Part shown: positions 15,581-24,273 of the stretch, in pieces
Layout of the letters: each line of letters starts with the position of its first letter
Numbering within the stretch: the stretch's first letter is position 1
Assembly (NCBI RefSeq): GCF_010384365.1
Contig: NZ_CP048397.1
Location: 6,448,001 to 6,512,000 of the forward strand
Direction: 5' to 3'
Length of the DNA stretch: 64,000 nucleotides
From: Streptomyces sp. S4.7
GTDB taxonomy: Bacteria > Actinomycetota > Actinomycetes > Streptomycetales > Streptomycetaceae
Translations under genes and position numbers: made by a program
Notes under the pieces: generated by a model
Told to the model about the DNA's origin: nothing
The model's database searches: none
Seen by the model: only the letters and a program-made list of their open reading frames with translations

Positions 15581-16900
15581 GTGAGCGAGACGACCACGAA
15601 GACCTTGCAATACCGCGTCGACGGGCCAGAAGACGCACCGACCCTGATCTTGGGTCCCTCTCTCGGTACGACCTGGCACATGTGGGACAGGCAGACGCCC
15701 GAGCTGGCGAAACACTGGCGCGTACTCCGTTTCGACCTGCCCGGTCACGGCGGCGCGCCCGCGCACCCCGCCACCGGCGTGCCCGAGCTGGCGGACCGGC
15801 TGCTCGCCACGCTCGACGGTCTCGGCGTGCAGCGCTTCGGTTACGTCGGCTGCTCCATCGGCGGCGCGATCGGCGCGGAGCTGGCGCTGCGCCGCCCGGA
15901 CCGGGTCGCGTCACTCGCCCTGGTGGCCTCGTCCCCGCGGTTCGGGACGGCGGACGAGTTCCGCCAGCGCGGCGTCATCGTCCGTACGAACGGACTCGAC
16001 CCGATGGCCCGCTCGGCGCCCGAACGCTGGTTCACGGCCGGTTTCGCCGCCGCGCAGCCCGCGATCGTGGAGTGGGCTGTCCAGATGGTCCGCACGACCG
16101 ACCCGGGCTGCTACATGGCCGCGTGCGAGGCCCTGGCGGCCTTCGACGTACGGGCGGAGCTGGGCCGGATAGGTGTGCCGACCCTCGTCCTGGTCGGCGC
16201 CGAGGACAAGGTCACCGGCCCCGCCGAGGCCCGCACGCTGGTCGCCGGGATACCGGACGCGCGGCTCGCGCTGGTGCCGGGAGCCTCGCACCTGGCGCCC
16301 GTCGAGCAGCCCGCCGCCGTCACGGACCTGCTCGTGCGCCATTTCTCCACCGCCTGGCAGAACCCCTCCGACACCTCGACCGGCCTGACGGTGCTGCCCG
16401 ACTGGGCCACCTACCCGGGCCCGGGGACGCCCGCCGGCCCGCCGACCCTGTCGCCGATGACCGCCCCCGTCGCCGAGATCGCCTCCGCCGAGCAGCCGCA
16501 GGCTGTGGCGGCAGTGCGCCCGGATCAGTACGAGACGGGCATGCGGGTCCGCAGGGAGGTCGTCGGTGACGCCCACGTCGACCGGGTCATGGCCGGTACG
16601 GACGACTTCGCCGGCGACTTCCAGGAGCTCCTCACCCGCTACGCCTGGGGCGAGGTGTGGAACAGGGAGGGGCTGGACCGCCGCAGCCGCAGCTGTGTCT
16701 CGCTGACGGTACTCGTCGCGGGCGGGCACCTCGACGAACTCGCCGTCGAGACCAGGGCGGCGCTGCGCAACGGGCTGACCCCGGCCGAGATCAAGGAAGT
16801 GCTGATCCAGGCGGCCGTCTACTGCGGTTTCCCGGCGGCTACAGCGGCGTTCCGCGTCGTCGGCGCGGTCGTCCAGGAGGAGACCACTCCCGAGGGCTAG
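15581..16900 (+). CDS. pcaL: PcaL: 3-oxoadipate enol-lactonase fused to 4-carboxymuconolactone decarboxylase
   Basis: The 439-residue fusion has an N-terminal alpha/beta hydrolase domain (1-260) with GYVGCSIGGAIGAELAL carrying the Ser nucleophile (residue about 91), an acid in GAEDKVTG and His in PGASHLAPVEQP. A C-terminal carboxymuconolactone decarboxylase domain (about 315-435) has SCVSLTVLVAGGHLDEL and EVLIQAAVYCGFPAA. PcaD-PcaC fusions catalyse consecutive steps of the protocatechuate branch of the beta-ketoadipate pathway. No other pca gene is nearby, so it is either a stray catabolic gene or recruited for aromatic breakdown. GTG 15581 has GGGAG upstream. The last G of its TAG stop coincides with the left end of the following inverted-repeat element. 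Confidence 0.88.
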   Translation: MSETTTKTLQYRVDGPEDAPTLILGPSLGTTWHMWDRQTPELAKHWRVLRFDLPGHGGAPAHPATGVPELADRLLATLDGLGVQRFGYVGCSIGGAIGAELALRRPDRVASLALVASSPRFGTADEFRQRGVIVRTNGLDPMARSAPERWFTAGFAAAQPAIVEWAVQMVRTTDPGCYMAACEALAAFDVRAELGRIGVPTLVLVGAEDKVTGPAEARTLVAGIPDARLALVPGASHLAPVEQPAAVTDLLVRHFSTAWQNPSDTSTGLTVLPDWATYPGPGTPAGPPTLSPMTAPVAEIASAEQPQAVAAVRPDQYETGMRVRREVVGDAHVDRVMAGTDDFAGDFQELLTRYAWGEVWNREGLDRRSRSCVSLTVLVAGGHLDELAVETRAALRNGLTPAEIKEVLIQAAVYCGFPAATAAFRVVGAVVQEETTPEG

Positions 16901-17048
16901 GGTCTGTCGTTCGGATCTTGCCGGGCTCGCGGTCCCTGGCACGCACGCCCGCCGCGTTGTCGTCGGTCGGCATGGCGCCCTCCTGCGCCTTGCGGTCGCA
17001 CGCACCAGACCCCGCTCCCTGATCCGGCCTGATCCAAACGACAGGCCC
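16900..17048. mobile_element. MITE-like or decayed IS element with 18-bp terminal inverted repeats
   Basis: The left end 16900-16917 and the right end 17031-17048 match as imperfect inverted repeats, 16 of 18 positions (GGG[T/C]CTGTCGTT[C/T]GGATC). The 113 bases between do not encode a recognisable transposase. Ends of this type border actinobacterial IS5-like insertion sequences, so this is probably a deletion derivative moved in trans. No convincing target duplication is visible. Confidence 0.6.
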
Positions 17049-17161
17049 TGGTCGCACCACTCCCGTTTGCCCTCGTGGTGGTGCGTGTCGACCATGGGAT
17101 ACGCGATACCGGTGGTTGTAACGGAACGCCGTCCAGGAATCCGCAACACGAGGTGGTCACG

Positions 17162-17794
17162 GTGAAGCTCACCAAGAAGTCCCACGCCTGTGTCCGGCTG
17201 GAGAAGGAGGGGCGCACGCTCGTCGTCGACCCCGGCGTCTTCAGTGAGGAGGACGCGGCGCTCGGCGCCGACGCCGTCCTCATCACGCACGAGCACCCCG
17301 ACCACTTCGACGAGGGCAGGCTGCGGACCGCTCTCGAAGCGGACCCGGCCACCGAGATCTGGACCCTGCGCAGCGTCGCCGAGCAGCTCTCGGCGGCCTT
17401 TCCGGGGCGTGTGCACACCGTGGGGCACGGCGACACGTTCGCCGCGGCGGGCTTCGACGTACAGGTGCACGGCGAACTCCACGCGGTGATCCACCCCGAT
17501 CTGCCGCGGGTCACCAACGTCGGTTATCTGGTGGACGGTTCGCTCTTCCATCCCGGCGACGCCTTCACCGTTCCCGACCGTCCCGTCGAGACGCTGATGG
17601 TCCCGGTGCACGCGCCGTGGAACAAGATCTCCGAAGTGATCGACTACGTACGCGAGGTCAAGCCGCGGCGCACCTTCGACATCCACGACGCGCTGCTCAC
17701 CGATCTGGCGCTGCCCCTGTACGACGGCCATGTCGGGCGCCTCGGGGGCTCCGGCCACGCCAGGCTGGCGCCCGGTGAGGCCACCGAACTGTGA
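17162..17794 (+). CDS. Metallo-beta-lactamase-fold hydrolase (UlaG-like)
   Basis: The 210-residue protein starts VKLTKKSHACVRLEKEGRTL and has the zinc-binding THEHPDHFDEG motif near residue 42. HGELHAVIH follows at about 103-111, then FHPGDAF near residue 130 and a C-terminal DIHDAL. The simple one-domain form resembles the UlaG/YtkL group of metal-dependent hydrolases. The substrate is unknown. GTG 17162 follows GAGGTGG by five bases; no better start is visible between the repeat element and this position. It is unrelated to the phenazine cluster and begins the chromosomal block. Confidence 0.8.
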   Translation: MKLTKKSHACVRLEKEGRTLVVDPGVFSEEDAALGADAVLITHEHPDHFDEGRLRTALEADPATEIWTLRSVAEQLSAAFPGRVHTVGHGDTFAAAGFDVQVHGELHAVIHPDLPRVTNVGYLVDGSLFHPGDAFTVPDRPVETLMVPVHAPWNKISEVIDYVREVKPRRTFDIHDALLTDLALPLYDGHVGRLGGSGHARLAPGEATEL

Positions 17795-17869
17795 GGCCGG
17801 CGACCTGTGGCGCCGCCCCGGTGATCGCCGGAACGGTCACTGTCGGACCTCGCGGATAGGCTGTCGTCC

Positions 17870-18649
17870 ATGCGCATCGCCACCTGGAACGTCAATTCGA
17901 TCACTGCCCGGCTGCCGCGTCTGCTGGCGTGGCTGGAGAGCACGGGCACGGACGTGCTGTGCGTCCAGGAGACCAAGAGCACCCTGGAGCAGTTCCCCGC
18001 CGACGCCTTGCGCGAGCTGGGTTACGAGTCCGCGGTCAACGCGACCGGCAGGTGGAACGGAGTCGCGCTGATCTCGCGTGTCGGTCTCGACGACACCGTC
18101 AAGGGCCTGCCCGGCGGGCCGGAGTACGAGGGCGTCGAGGAGCCCCGCGCGATCTCCGCGACCTGCGGTGGCGTCCGGGTCTGGTCGGTCTACGTGCCCA
18201 ACGGCCGCGAGGTCGCGCATGATCACTACGCGTACAAGCTGCGCTGGCTGGAGGCGCTGCGCGCGGCCGTCGCCGAGGACAGCGCGGGGCAGCGGCCGTT
18301 CGCCGTCCTCGGCGACTTCAACGTCGCGCCGACCGATCAGGACGTGTGGGACCCGGCGCTCTTCGAGGGCGCCACCCATGTCACCCCCGACGAGCGTGCC
18401 GCTCTCGCCGCTCTCCGTGACGGCGGTCTGACGGATGTGATGCCGCGACCGCTCAAGTACGACCAGCCGTACACTTTCTGGGACTACCGCGAACTCCGGT
18501 TCCCGAAGAACCGGGGTATGCGGATCGACCTCGTCTACGGCAACGGGCCCTTCACCGCCGCCGTCAAGGACAGTTATGTCGACCGTGAAGAGCGCAAGGG
18601 CAAGGGTGCTTCGGACCATGCTCCGGTCGTCGTCGATCTCGACCTCTGA
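17870..18649 (+). CDS. xthA: Exodeoxyribonuclease III
   Basis: The 259-residue protein is an Mg2+-dependent AP endonuclease/3'-5' exonuclease of the EEP fold. MRIATWNVNSITARL (1-15) opens it, CVQETKS supplies the metal-binding Glu, NATGRWNGVALISR follows, LGDFNVAPTDQDVWDP (about 147-162) carries the catalytic Asp-Asn pair, and KGASDHAPVVVDLDL ends with the general-base SDH motif. It acts in base-excision repair of oxidised or apurinic sites. Confidence 0.93.
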   Translation: MRIATWNVNSITARLPRLLAWLESTGTDVLCVQETKSTLEQFPADALRELGYESAVNATGRWNGVALISRVGLDDTVKGLPGGPEYEGVEEPRAISATCGGVRVWSVYVPNGREVAHDHYAYKLRWLEALRAAVAEDSAGQRPFAVLGDFNVAPTDQDVWDPALFEGATHVTPDERAALAALRDGGLTDVMPRPLKYDQPYTFWDYRELRFPKNRGMRIDLVYGNGPFTAAVKDSYVDREERKGKGASDHAPVVVDLDL

Positions 18650-18760
18650 TGTTCCGGGGGCCGGGCCGGCATCGTCGGGTCTGGCCCTGGGCATTCTGCC
18701 TCTGATACCGCCCGCGTGCCCTGAGGTGCGCGGGTACGGGGAAATGGCAGGCTGAGTGGT

Positions 18761-19201
18761 ATGAACATCCCTTTCTTGGACAACTGGCGCAAACGCAACG
18801 GTGCTGATGAGGGGGAGTCGTTGGCATCCGTCGTGGGCGGCGACGCGGAAGGCGTGGCCGAGCTGCTCTCCGAGTGTGAGCTCCTGCGTGTCCGGGCAGG
18901 GCGGTCCGGTCTCGAACTGGACGATTCCCCGGCTTCCTTGGAGGCTCTGGACCAGCTGCCGCCGCACTGGCGCGACGACCCGGAGGAGCTGCCCTGGCTC
19001 GGCAACGACGCGGGGCTGTACCTCGGTACGGTCATCGTGCGTACGGTCGAAGGGGCGGCGTGGCACATCTGGCCCGGTGGTCACCCCGTCGTACGGCTCG
19101 TCTCCGGCCGGGAGATCCAGGTCGTGGAAGCCGGTCTGGACTGGGCCGTCAACGGCGCCCCCGAACTGTCGCAGGTGTACGCGGAGGCGGCCGAGGCGTG
19201 A
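18761..19201 (+). CDS. Conserved hypothetical protein (DUF6278-like)
   Basis: The 146-residue soluble protein starts MNIPFLDNWRKRNG and ends in an acidic, Ala/Glu-rich helix. Features are GLELDDSPASLEALDQLPPHW, a DxGLYLGTVIVRT strand-turn-strand and AAWHIWPGGHPVVRL. This matches a family of streptomycete proteins of unknown function that I recognise as DUF6278. No catalytic motif or membrane segment is evident. ATG 18761 is the first in-frame start. Promoter-like sequence lies in the 111-base gap after xthA. Confidence 0.75.
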   Translation: MNIPFLDNWRKRNGADEGESLASVVGGDAEGVAELLSECELLRVRAGRSGLELDDSPASLEALDQLPPHWRDDPEELPWLGNDAGLYLGTVIVRTVEGAAWHIWPGGHPVVRLVSGREIQVVEAGLDWAVNGAPELSQVYAEAAEA

Positions 19202-19680
19202 GCGCAACTCCACCCCTTGGGCGTTAATACGGCTTATGCCCGATTTATGCGTGTCGGGTGTGAAGTCCCTTGTCAGGCTGGATAGTTTGCGCTGACCTCG
19301 ACATCGCCGAGAACGGGGAGGGCAGCGCATGGCCGTCGACCACGGTCCGACGGGCAGTCCGCGGCGGGAGCCGCGGTCGATCTCACGACCCACCCGCACA
19401 CGGCCGAACGGATCCCCCGGTCAGGGAGTTCGGATGCGCGGACGAGCTCATCGCGCCGAATCTGGACTACGATTTGTCGTTCATCCCCATGGTGACGGTG
19501 GTCTCGACAGCAGAGACCACGGATGCCGCGCCGGTCTCGGGTGCCACCCGGGAGTCCGTACGCGTCCGCCGTGCCCCGCGCTCGCGGGGATGGTCCCGCC
19601 GCCGCCCGAGGTGCGGTAGCTCAAGGGACACGGCCCGCCTCCCGCCACTCGCGGGGGGACCCTCTGGCAGCAGCCGGAGA
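19202..19680. other. Region without a convincing gene
   Basis: The first 100 bases are relatively AT-rich (TTAATACGGCTTATG near 19226) and could hold a promoter. A frame from ATG 19329 has a good GGGAGGG site upstream but encodes a low-complexity Arg/Pro/Gly peptide without recognisable similarity. A hyphenated palindrome at 19571-19597 is discussed among the rejected items. Confidence 0.4.
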
Positions 19681-19872
19681 TCACTTCTCGCGCCACGGGA
19701 CCGACCGGCACCACGGGTCGGGCGTGGACGGGGAGAAGGTCAGCTGTGCGCCGGGAGGGCCGTGCTCGACATGGAGCGGGCCCGCGTCGTCGCCACGTAC
19801 GACGAGGGTGTCGCTCTTGTCCCCCATCGATTCCCGCACCCATGTCGCATCCAATTCGCCTCCATTTCGCAC
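19681..19872 (-). CDS. Possible small hypothetical protein (63 residues)
   Basis: A GTG at 19872, 22 bases downstream of the stop of the 19895-20638 gene and preceded by GGGACGG, opens a 63-codon frame. The protein has a non-random composition with two buried-looking segments (ATWVRESMGDKSDTLVVR and GAQLTFSPSTPDPW). Its Trp-spaced beta-strand pattern is faintly like the small DUF397 proteins of streptomycetes. It would be co-transcribed with the gene upstream of it. Evidence is only positional and compositional. Confidence 0.3.
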   Translation of the reverse strand: MRNGGELDATWVRESMGDKSDTLVVRGDDAGPLHVEHGPPGAQLTFSPSTPDPWCRSVPWREK

Positions 19873-19894
19873 CCGTCCCGCACCGGGCCGCGCC

Positions 19895-20638
19895 TCAGCC
19901 GGCTGCCCGGTGCGAGGTGCGTACGACAGGGGCGGGCTCCTGCGCCGCCCTGGTGACGTCCGAGACCAGCTCGACCACATCGGGACCGTACGCCTGCGAG
20001 TTGACGACCTTCAGCAGCAGACAGAACGAGTCGCGGCCGTGCTTCCGCGACAGCTTCTCGTGGTGCCTGGCCAGATAGCGCGAGGCCGCCTGGTTGGTGA
20101 TGGCCCGCTGCCCGCAGAAGAGGAAGACCGGCCGGGACTCCTGACCGGCGGTCAGGCGCGCCAGGATGACGTACTCCGCGACCCCCGGCTCCGCGCGGTA
20201 GCGCTCGCTGCCTATCTGGAAGGCCCCGCGGTCCGGACCCGGATCCGGATCCGTGTTGATCTTCACGCCGGGCAGCAGTGAGGACAGATGGGCGGCCATC
20301 CGGCGGTTCGACGCCGGACCGCCCAGACAGAACTCCGTACGCTCCCCGAACCCCTGTTGCGCGGAGTCGTGCTGGACTATCTGCGCGTGCGCGCCGCAGT
20401 CCTTGATCAGCGCGGACATCTCCAGCAGCGCGAAGACGTCATGACGGTGGACGGCGCCGTCGCCGCCCGCCTCCCGGTTGACGACCAGCAGGCACTCGGA
20501 GTTGCCGGGCAACCCGAAGAACGCCTGCTTCCTGCGCAGCTTGCGGCGCCACAGATAGGTCCGGGCCATCCAGCCGAGGGCGGCGCTGATGCCGGTGGCG
20601 AGCACCCCGAGAACGATATTGCGTACGTCGTCTGTCAT
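19895..20638 (-). CDS. Membrane-anchored conserved hypothetical protein
   Basis: The 247-residue protein has one N-terminal membrane segment (NIVLGVLATGISAALGWMA, about 6-24), a basic stop-transfer stretch RRKLRRKQ and a large cytoplasmic domain. SECLLVVNREAGGDGAVHRHDVFALLEMSALIKDCG and a later REFLxCG-like PVFLFCGQRAITNQAASRYL segment suggest a nucleotide- or sugar-binding fold, but I cannot assign a family. ATG 20638 is chosen because the upstream extension is unlikely sequence overlapping the ggt promoter. It diverges from ggt (20842), with 203 bases between. Confidence 0.7.
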   Translation of the reverse strand: MTDDVRNIVLGVLATGISAALGWMARTYLWRRKLRRKQAFFGLPGNSECLLVVNREAGGDGAVHRHDVFALLEMSALIKDCGAHAQIVQHDSAQQGFGERTEFCLGGPASNRRMAAHLSSLLPGVKINTDPDPGPDRGAFQIGSERYRAEPGVAEYVILARLTAGQESRPVFLFCGQRAITNQAASRYLARHHEKLSRKHGRDSFCLLLKVVNSQAYGPDVVELVSDVTRAAQEPAPVVRTSHRAAG

Positions 20639-20841
20639 GGGCGCGCATGTTAGCGGGACGACGCCGTCCCGGACACGGCGCACGGGGTTCACGGGCCGCG
20701 GACGCGGCCCGTGAAGGAGATCGAGGACGAACCGGCCGGCGGACCTCCCCGGTGAACCCTTCATGTCGTAGCACCAATGGTTCTGGCGGGGCGCGAGCGG
20801 TGAAGTTACGCTCCGCGGACGGACGTCCACCGGAGGTACAG

Positions 20842-22671
20842 ATGCCCCGCCCCGCCTCACGCACCGCACGCAACGTCTCGGTCGTGGCTCTCGCCGCCGC
20901 CATGCTCTCGGTGGGCGCCGCGGCGCCTCCTACGAAGGCGTCGGCGAAACCGCCGACCGGTACTCCCGCCAAGACGCCCTTCGCCGTCGGCTACGGCGGA
21001 GCCGTGTCGAGCGTCGACAAGGACGCGTCCGCGGCGGGCATCGAGGTGCTGCGGCGCGGCGGCAACGCCGTGGACGCGGCGGTGGCCACCGCCGCCGCGC
21101 TCGGTGTCACCGAGCCCTACTCGGCCGGTATCGGCGGTGGCGGCTACTTCGTCTACTACGACGCCGCGTCCCGCTCCGTCCACACCGTCGACGGCCGCGA
21201 GACCGCGCCCAGGTCCGCCGACGCCACCCTCTTCCAGGAGGACGGCAAGCCGATCCCCTTCGCCGAGGGCATGACGAGCGGACTCGGCGTCGGTACGCCG
21301 GGCACCCCGGCCACCTGGGAGCGGGCGCTCGACTCCTGGGGCAGCAGGCCGCTGCGGCAGTTGCTGGCGCCCGCCGAGCGGCTGGCGAAGGACGGCTTCA
21401 CCGTCGACGAGACGTTCCGCTCCCAGACCGCGTCGAACCAGGCCCGGTTCGCCGACTTCCCCGCCTCGGCCGAACTGTTCCTGCCCGGCGGTCAACTGCC
21501 CGTGACCGGTTCGGTGTTCAAGAACCCCGACCTGGCCCGTACGTACGCGGAACTGGGCAGGCGCGGCACCGACGCGCTCTACCGGGGCGACCTCGCCCGC
21601 GACATCGTGCGCACCGTCCGCAACCCGCCCGTCGACCCGGACGCCACCCGCAACGTGCGGCCGGGCGATCTGACGACCGGCGACCTGGCCGCGTACCGGA
21701 CGAAGCGGCAGGCGCCGACGAAGATTTCCTACCGAGGGCTCGACGTCTACGGTATGGCGCCGTCGTCCTCCGGCGGCACGAGCGTCGGTGAGGCGCTCAA
21801 CATCCTGGAGAACACCGACCTGAGGCGGGCCTCGCAGAAGCAGTATCTGCACCGCTTCATCGAGGCGAGCCGGATCGCCTTCGCCGACCGGGGGCGCTGG
21901 CTCGGCGACCCGGCCTTCGAGGACGTCCCCACCAAGGGCCTGCTGTCGCAGCCCTTCGCGGACTCGCGCGAGTGCCTCATCAAGGACGACGTGGCCCTCA
22001 AGAGCCCGCTCGCGCCGGGCGACCCGGCAAACCCGGTGGCGTGCGCGCCGGGCGGTACGGCGGCGCCGACGACGTACGAGGGGGAGAACACCACCCATCT
22101 GACGGCCGCCGACAAGTGGGGCAACGTCGTCGCCTACACGCTGACCATCGAGTCGACCGGCGGCAGCGGCATCACCGTGCCGGGCCGGGGCTTCCTCCTC
22201 AACAACGAGCTGACGGACTTCTCGTTCGCCGCGGCGAACGCGGCCGTCCACGACCCGAACCTGCCCGGCCCCGGCAAGCGGCCGAGGTCGTCCATCTCCC
22301 CGACGATCGTGCTCGACGACCGTGACCGGCCGCTCGTGGCGCTGGGCTCACCCGGCGGCGCGACCATCATCACGACCGTCCTCCAGACGCTCACCGGTCA
22401 TCTGGACCGGGGTCTGCCGCTGGTGGACGCGATCGCCGCGCCCCGCGCCAGCCAGCGCAACTCCGCGACGACGGAGCTGGAGCCGGGTCTCTACGACAGC
22501 CCGCTGCGCGGCCAACTCGAAGCACTGGGGCACGCGTTCACCAAGAACCCGGAGATCGGCGCCGCGACGGGCGTCCAGCGGCTGCCCGACGGCCGCTGGG
22601 TGGCGGCGGCGGAGAAGGACCGCAGGGGCGGCGGCTCCGCGATGGTGGTCCACCCGGCGAACCGGCCCTGA
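20842..22671 (+). CDS. ggt: Secreted gamma-glutamyltransferase
   Basis: The 609-residue precursor has a Sec-type signal peptide: a basic start RPASRTARN, then VSVVALAAAMLSVGAAA with cleavage likely near residue 32-36. The mature protein shows GIEVLRRGGNAVDAAVATAAALGVTEPYSAGIGGGGYFVY and SSGGTSVGEALNILE. The autoprocessing and catalytic Thr lies in GENTTHLTAADKWGNVVA (about 414-431), and LGSPGGATIITTVLQTL is near residue 510. It hydrolyses or transfers gamma-glutamyl groups from glutathione outside the membrane. GGAGGT precedes ATG 20842. A second, truncated ggt-type gene of a different subfamily sits at 34099. Confidence 0.92.
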   Translation: MPRPASRTARNVSVVALAAAMLSVGAAAPPTKASAKPPTGTPAKTPFAVGYGGAVSSVDKDASAAGIEVLRRGGNAVDAAVATAAALGVTEPYSAGIGGGGYFVYYDAASRSVHTVDGRETAPRSADATLFQEDGKPIPFAEGMTSGLGVGTPGTPATWERALDSWGSRPLRQLLAPAERLAKDGFTVDETFRSQTASNQARFADFPASAELFLPGGQLPVTGSVFKNPDLARTYAELGRRGTDALYRGDLARDIVRTVRNPPVDPDATRNVRPGDLTTGDLAAYRTKRQAPTKISYRGLDVYGMAPSSSGGTSVGEALNILENTDLRRASQKQYLHRFIEASRIAFADRGRWLGDPAFEDVPTKGLLSQPFADSRECLIKDDVALKSPLAPGDPANPVACAPGGTAAPTTYEGENTTHLTAADKWGNVVAYTLTIESTGGSGITVPGRGFLLNNELTDFSFAAANAAVHDPNLPGPGKRPRSSISPTIVLDDRDRPLVALGSPGGATIITTVLQTLTGHLDRGLPLVDAIAAPRASQRNSATTELEPGLYDSPLRGQLEALGHAFTKNPEIGAATGVQRLPDGRWVAAAEKDRRGGGSAMVVHPANRP

Positions 22672-22679
22672 CCCGCCTT

Positions 22680-22724
22680 TCCCCGGTCGCCGGACGGCTC
22701 ATGAGCCCCTCCGGCGACCGGGGA
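22680..22724. terminator. Terminator between convergent ggt and map
   Basis: A 15-bp perfect stem (22680-22694 with 22710-22724, TCCCCGGTCGCCGGA and its complement) lies nine bases after the ggt stop and 17 bases past the map stop on the other strand. Confidence 0.85.
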
Positions 22725-22740
22725 CGGCCCGGTCACGGAC

Positions 22741-23508
22741 CTACAGCAGTGTCAGGATCCTTGGGCCCTCGTCGGTGATCGCCACCGTGTGCTCCGCGTG
22801 GGCCGCGCGGCTGCCGTCGGTCGTACGGATCGACCAGCCGTCACGCGCCGTGTAGTGGTCGTCCGTGCCGCCGGCGATCAGCATCGGCTCGATCGCGAGC
22901 ACCATGCCGTGGCGCAGCGGCACGCCCCTGCCGGGCCTGCCCTCGTTGGGGACGCCCGGGTCCTCGTGCATCGTGCGGCCCACACCGTGGCCGCCGAAGC
23001 CGTCCGGGATGCCGTAGCCGGCCGTACGGCAGACGCGGCCGATCGCGTGGGCGATGTCACCGACGCGGTTGCCGACGACGGCCGCCGCGATGCCCGCGTC
23101 CAGCGCCTCGAAGGCGGTGTCGACGAGCCGGGTGTCGGCGGGGCGCGCCCGGCCCACGGTGAAGCTGATCGCCGAGTCGCCGACCCAGCCGCCCGACGAG
23201 GCTCCGCAGTCGATGCTGACGAGGTCGCCGTCGCGCAGCGCGTAGTCGTCGGGGATGCCGTGCACGATCGTGTCGTTGACCGACGCGCAGACGACGGCGG
23301 GGAAGGGGACCGGCGCCCAGTCGGGGCGGTAGTCCAGGAATGGCGACCCGGCGCCCGCCTCGCTCAGCACCGCGCGGGCGGTGCTGTCCAGCTCGCGCAG
23401 GGTCACGCCGACGGCAACCGACTCCCGTACCGCGGTGAGCGCCTGTGCGACGATCCGGCCCGCGGCGCGCATGGCGTCCAGCGAAGCGTCCGTTTTGATC
23501 TCTACCAT
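22741..23508 (-). CDS. map: Type I methionine aminopeptidase
   Basis: The 255-residue pita-bread-fold metalloprotease removes N-terminal Met from nascent proteins. The metal ligands are in VSIDCGASSGGWVGDSA (two Asp), GHGVGRTMHEDP (His), AIEPM (Glu) and AEHTVAITDEG (Glu). It lacks the N-terminal zinc-finger extension of some type Ic enzymes. The start is ATG 23508 (MVEIKTDASLDAM); the open frame continues upstream through the divergent regulator but is a shadow. It is divergently arranged with an XRE regulator across a 42-base gap containing a palindrome, so it is probably controlled by it. It is likely a secondary map copy, not the one beside secY/adk. Confidence 0.92.
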   Translation of the reverse strand: MVEIKTDASLDAMRAAGRIVAQALTAVRESVAVGVTLRELDSTARAVLSEAGAGSPFLDYRPDWAPVPFPAVVCASVNDTIVHGIPDDYALRDGDLVSIDCGASSGGWVGDSAISFTVGRARPADTRLVDTAFEALDAGIAAAVVGNRVGDIAHAIGRVCRTAGYGIPDGFGGHGVGRTMHEDPGVPNEGRPGRGVPLRHGMVLAIEPMLIAGGTDDHYTARDGWSIRTTDGSRAAHAEHTVAITDEGPRILTLL

Positions 23509-23518
23509 TCCAATAACT

Positions 23519-23538
23519 ATACCGGTCGGTAGCGGTAT
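23519..23538. promoter_or_regulatory. Palindromic operator-like site between map and the XRE gene
   Basis: ATACCG-N8-CGGTAT is a perfect 6-bp inverted repeat in the AT-rich centre of the 42-base divergent promoter region, which is where an autoregulating XRE dimer would bind. Confidence 0.5.
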
Positions 23539-23550
23539 TACAATGACGCC

Positions 23551-23802
23551 ATGGTACGCACCCCACTGACCCCGGAAGAGCGCGAGCGGGGCGAGCGGCT
23601 CGGCCGCCTGCTCCGCGAGGCGCGCGGTCCGCGCAGCATGGTCGAGATCGCCGCCGTCTCCGGGCTCTCGCCCGAGACGCTGCGCAAGATCGAGACCGGC
23701 CGCGCCCCCACACCCGCCTTCTTCACGGTCGCGGCGCTGGCCGGGGCGCTGGGGCTGTCGATGGACGAGATCGTGACGGCCTGCTCGCCGATGCCGGCCT
23801 GA
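23551..23802 (+). CDS. XRE-family helix-turn-helix regulator
   Basis: The 83-residue protein is essentially one HTH_XRE domain: ERLGRLLREARG, MVEIAAVSGLSPETLRKIETG (the HTH with the SPETLRKIE recognition helix) and FFTVAALAGALGLSMDEI. It has no toxin partner next to it; its nearest neighbour is the divergent map gene, with the palindrome between them. Autoregulation and control of map are likely inferences. Confidence 0.88.
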   Translation: MVRTPLTPEERERGERLGRLLREARGPRSMVEIAAVSGLSPETLRKIETGRAPTPAFFTVAALAGALGLSMDEIVTACSPMPA

Positions 23803-23892
23803 TCCCGCGAATCCGTCCGTCCCCCGATCCCCCAATCCCCGACCGTCATCCCGGAATCCGTCCGTCCGGTGGTGCTGCGTAGGCTCGTGGGC

Positions 23893-24273
23893 ATGACTCT
23901 CGACGCGCTCCGCCGAAGCCGCTACGTCAGCCTCACCACGTACCGGAAGGACGGCACGGGAGTGGACACCCCGGTCTGGCACGCCGTGGACGGCGGTCTG
24001 CTCTACATCTGGACCCGCAGCGACTCCTGGAAGGTCAAGCGGCTCCGTAACAACAGCCGTGTCGTCGTCACGGCGTGCGACGCGCGCGGGCGCACCGCGC
24101 CGGGCGCCGCGACCGCCGAGGGCACCGCCCGGCTGCTCGAAGGCGAGGATGCCGCCCAGGTGAACAAGTTCCTCGCCCGCAAATACACCTGGCAGTTCTG
24201 GCTCGTCGCGAAGCCGGCCGCGCTCGTACGCCGCGGCAAGCGCGTGCACACGGGAATCGTGGTGAGTTTCTGA
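23893..24273 (+). CDS. PPOX-class F420- or flavin-dependent protein
   Basis: The 126-residue single split-barrel domain of the pyridoxamine-phosphate-oxidase-like superfamily contains RSRYVSLTTYRKDGTGVDTP, LYIWTRSDSWKVKRLRNNSR and a C-terminal HTGIVVSF strand. Proteins of this size and motif are usually annotated as PPOX-class F420-dependent oxidoreductases (DDN/FDOR-B related). The cofactor is not proven. ATG 23893 is preferred to an upstream in-frame GTG at 23869 on domain length. Two AATCCGTCCGTCC direct repeats precede it. Confidence 0.8.
   Translation: MTLDALRRSRYVSLTTYRKDGTGVDTPVWHAVDGGLLYIWTRSDSWKVKRLRNNSRVVVTACDARGRTAPGAATAEGTARLLEGEDAAQVNKFLARKYTWQFWLVAKPAALVRRGKRVHTGIVVSF

Noticed and set aside
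19571..19597. A palindromic stretch resembling a type I-E CRISPR repeat (GCGCTCGCGGGGATGGTCCC), with a vaguely similar sequence at about 19640-19660.
   Set aside because: Only one good unit; the second is degenerate and 67 bases away instead of about 61, and there are no spacers or cas genes.
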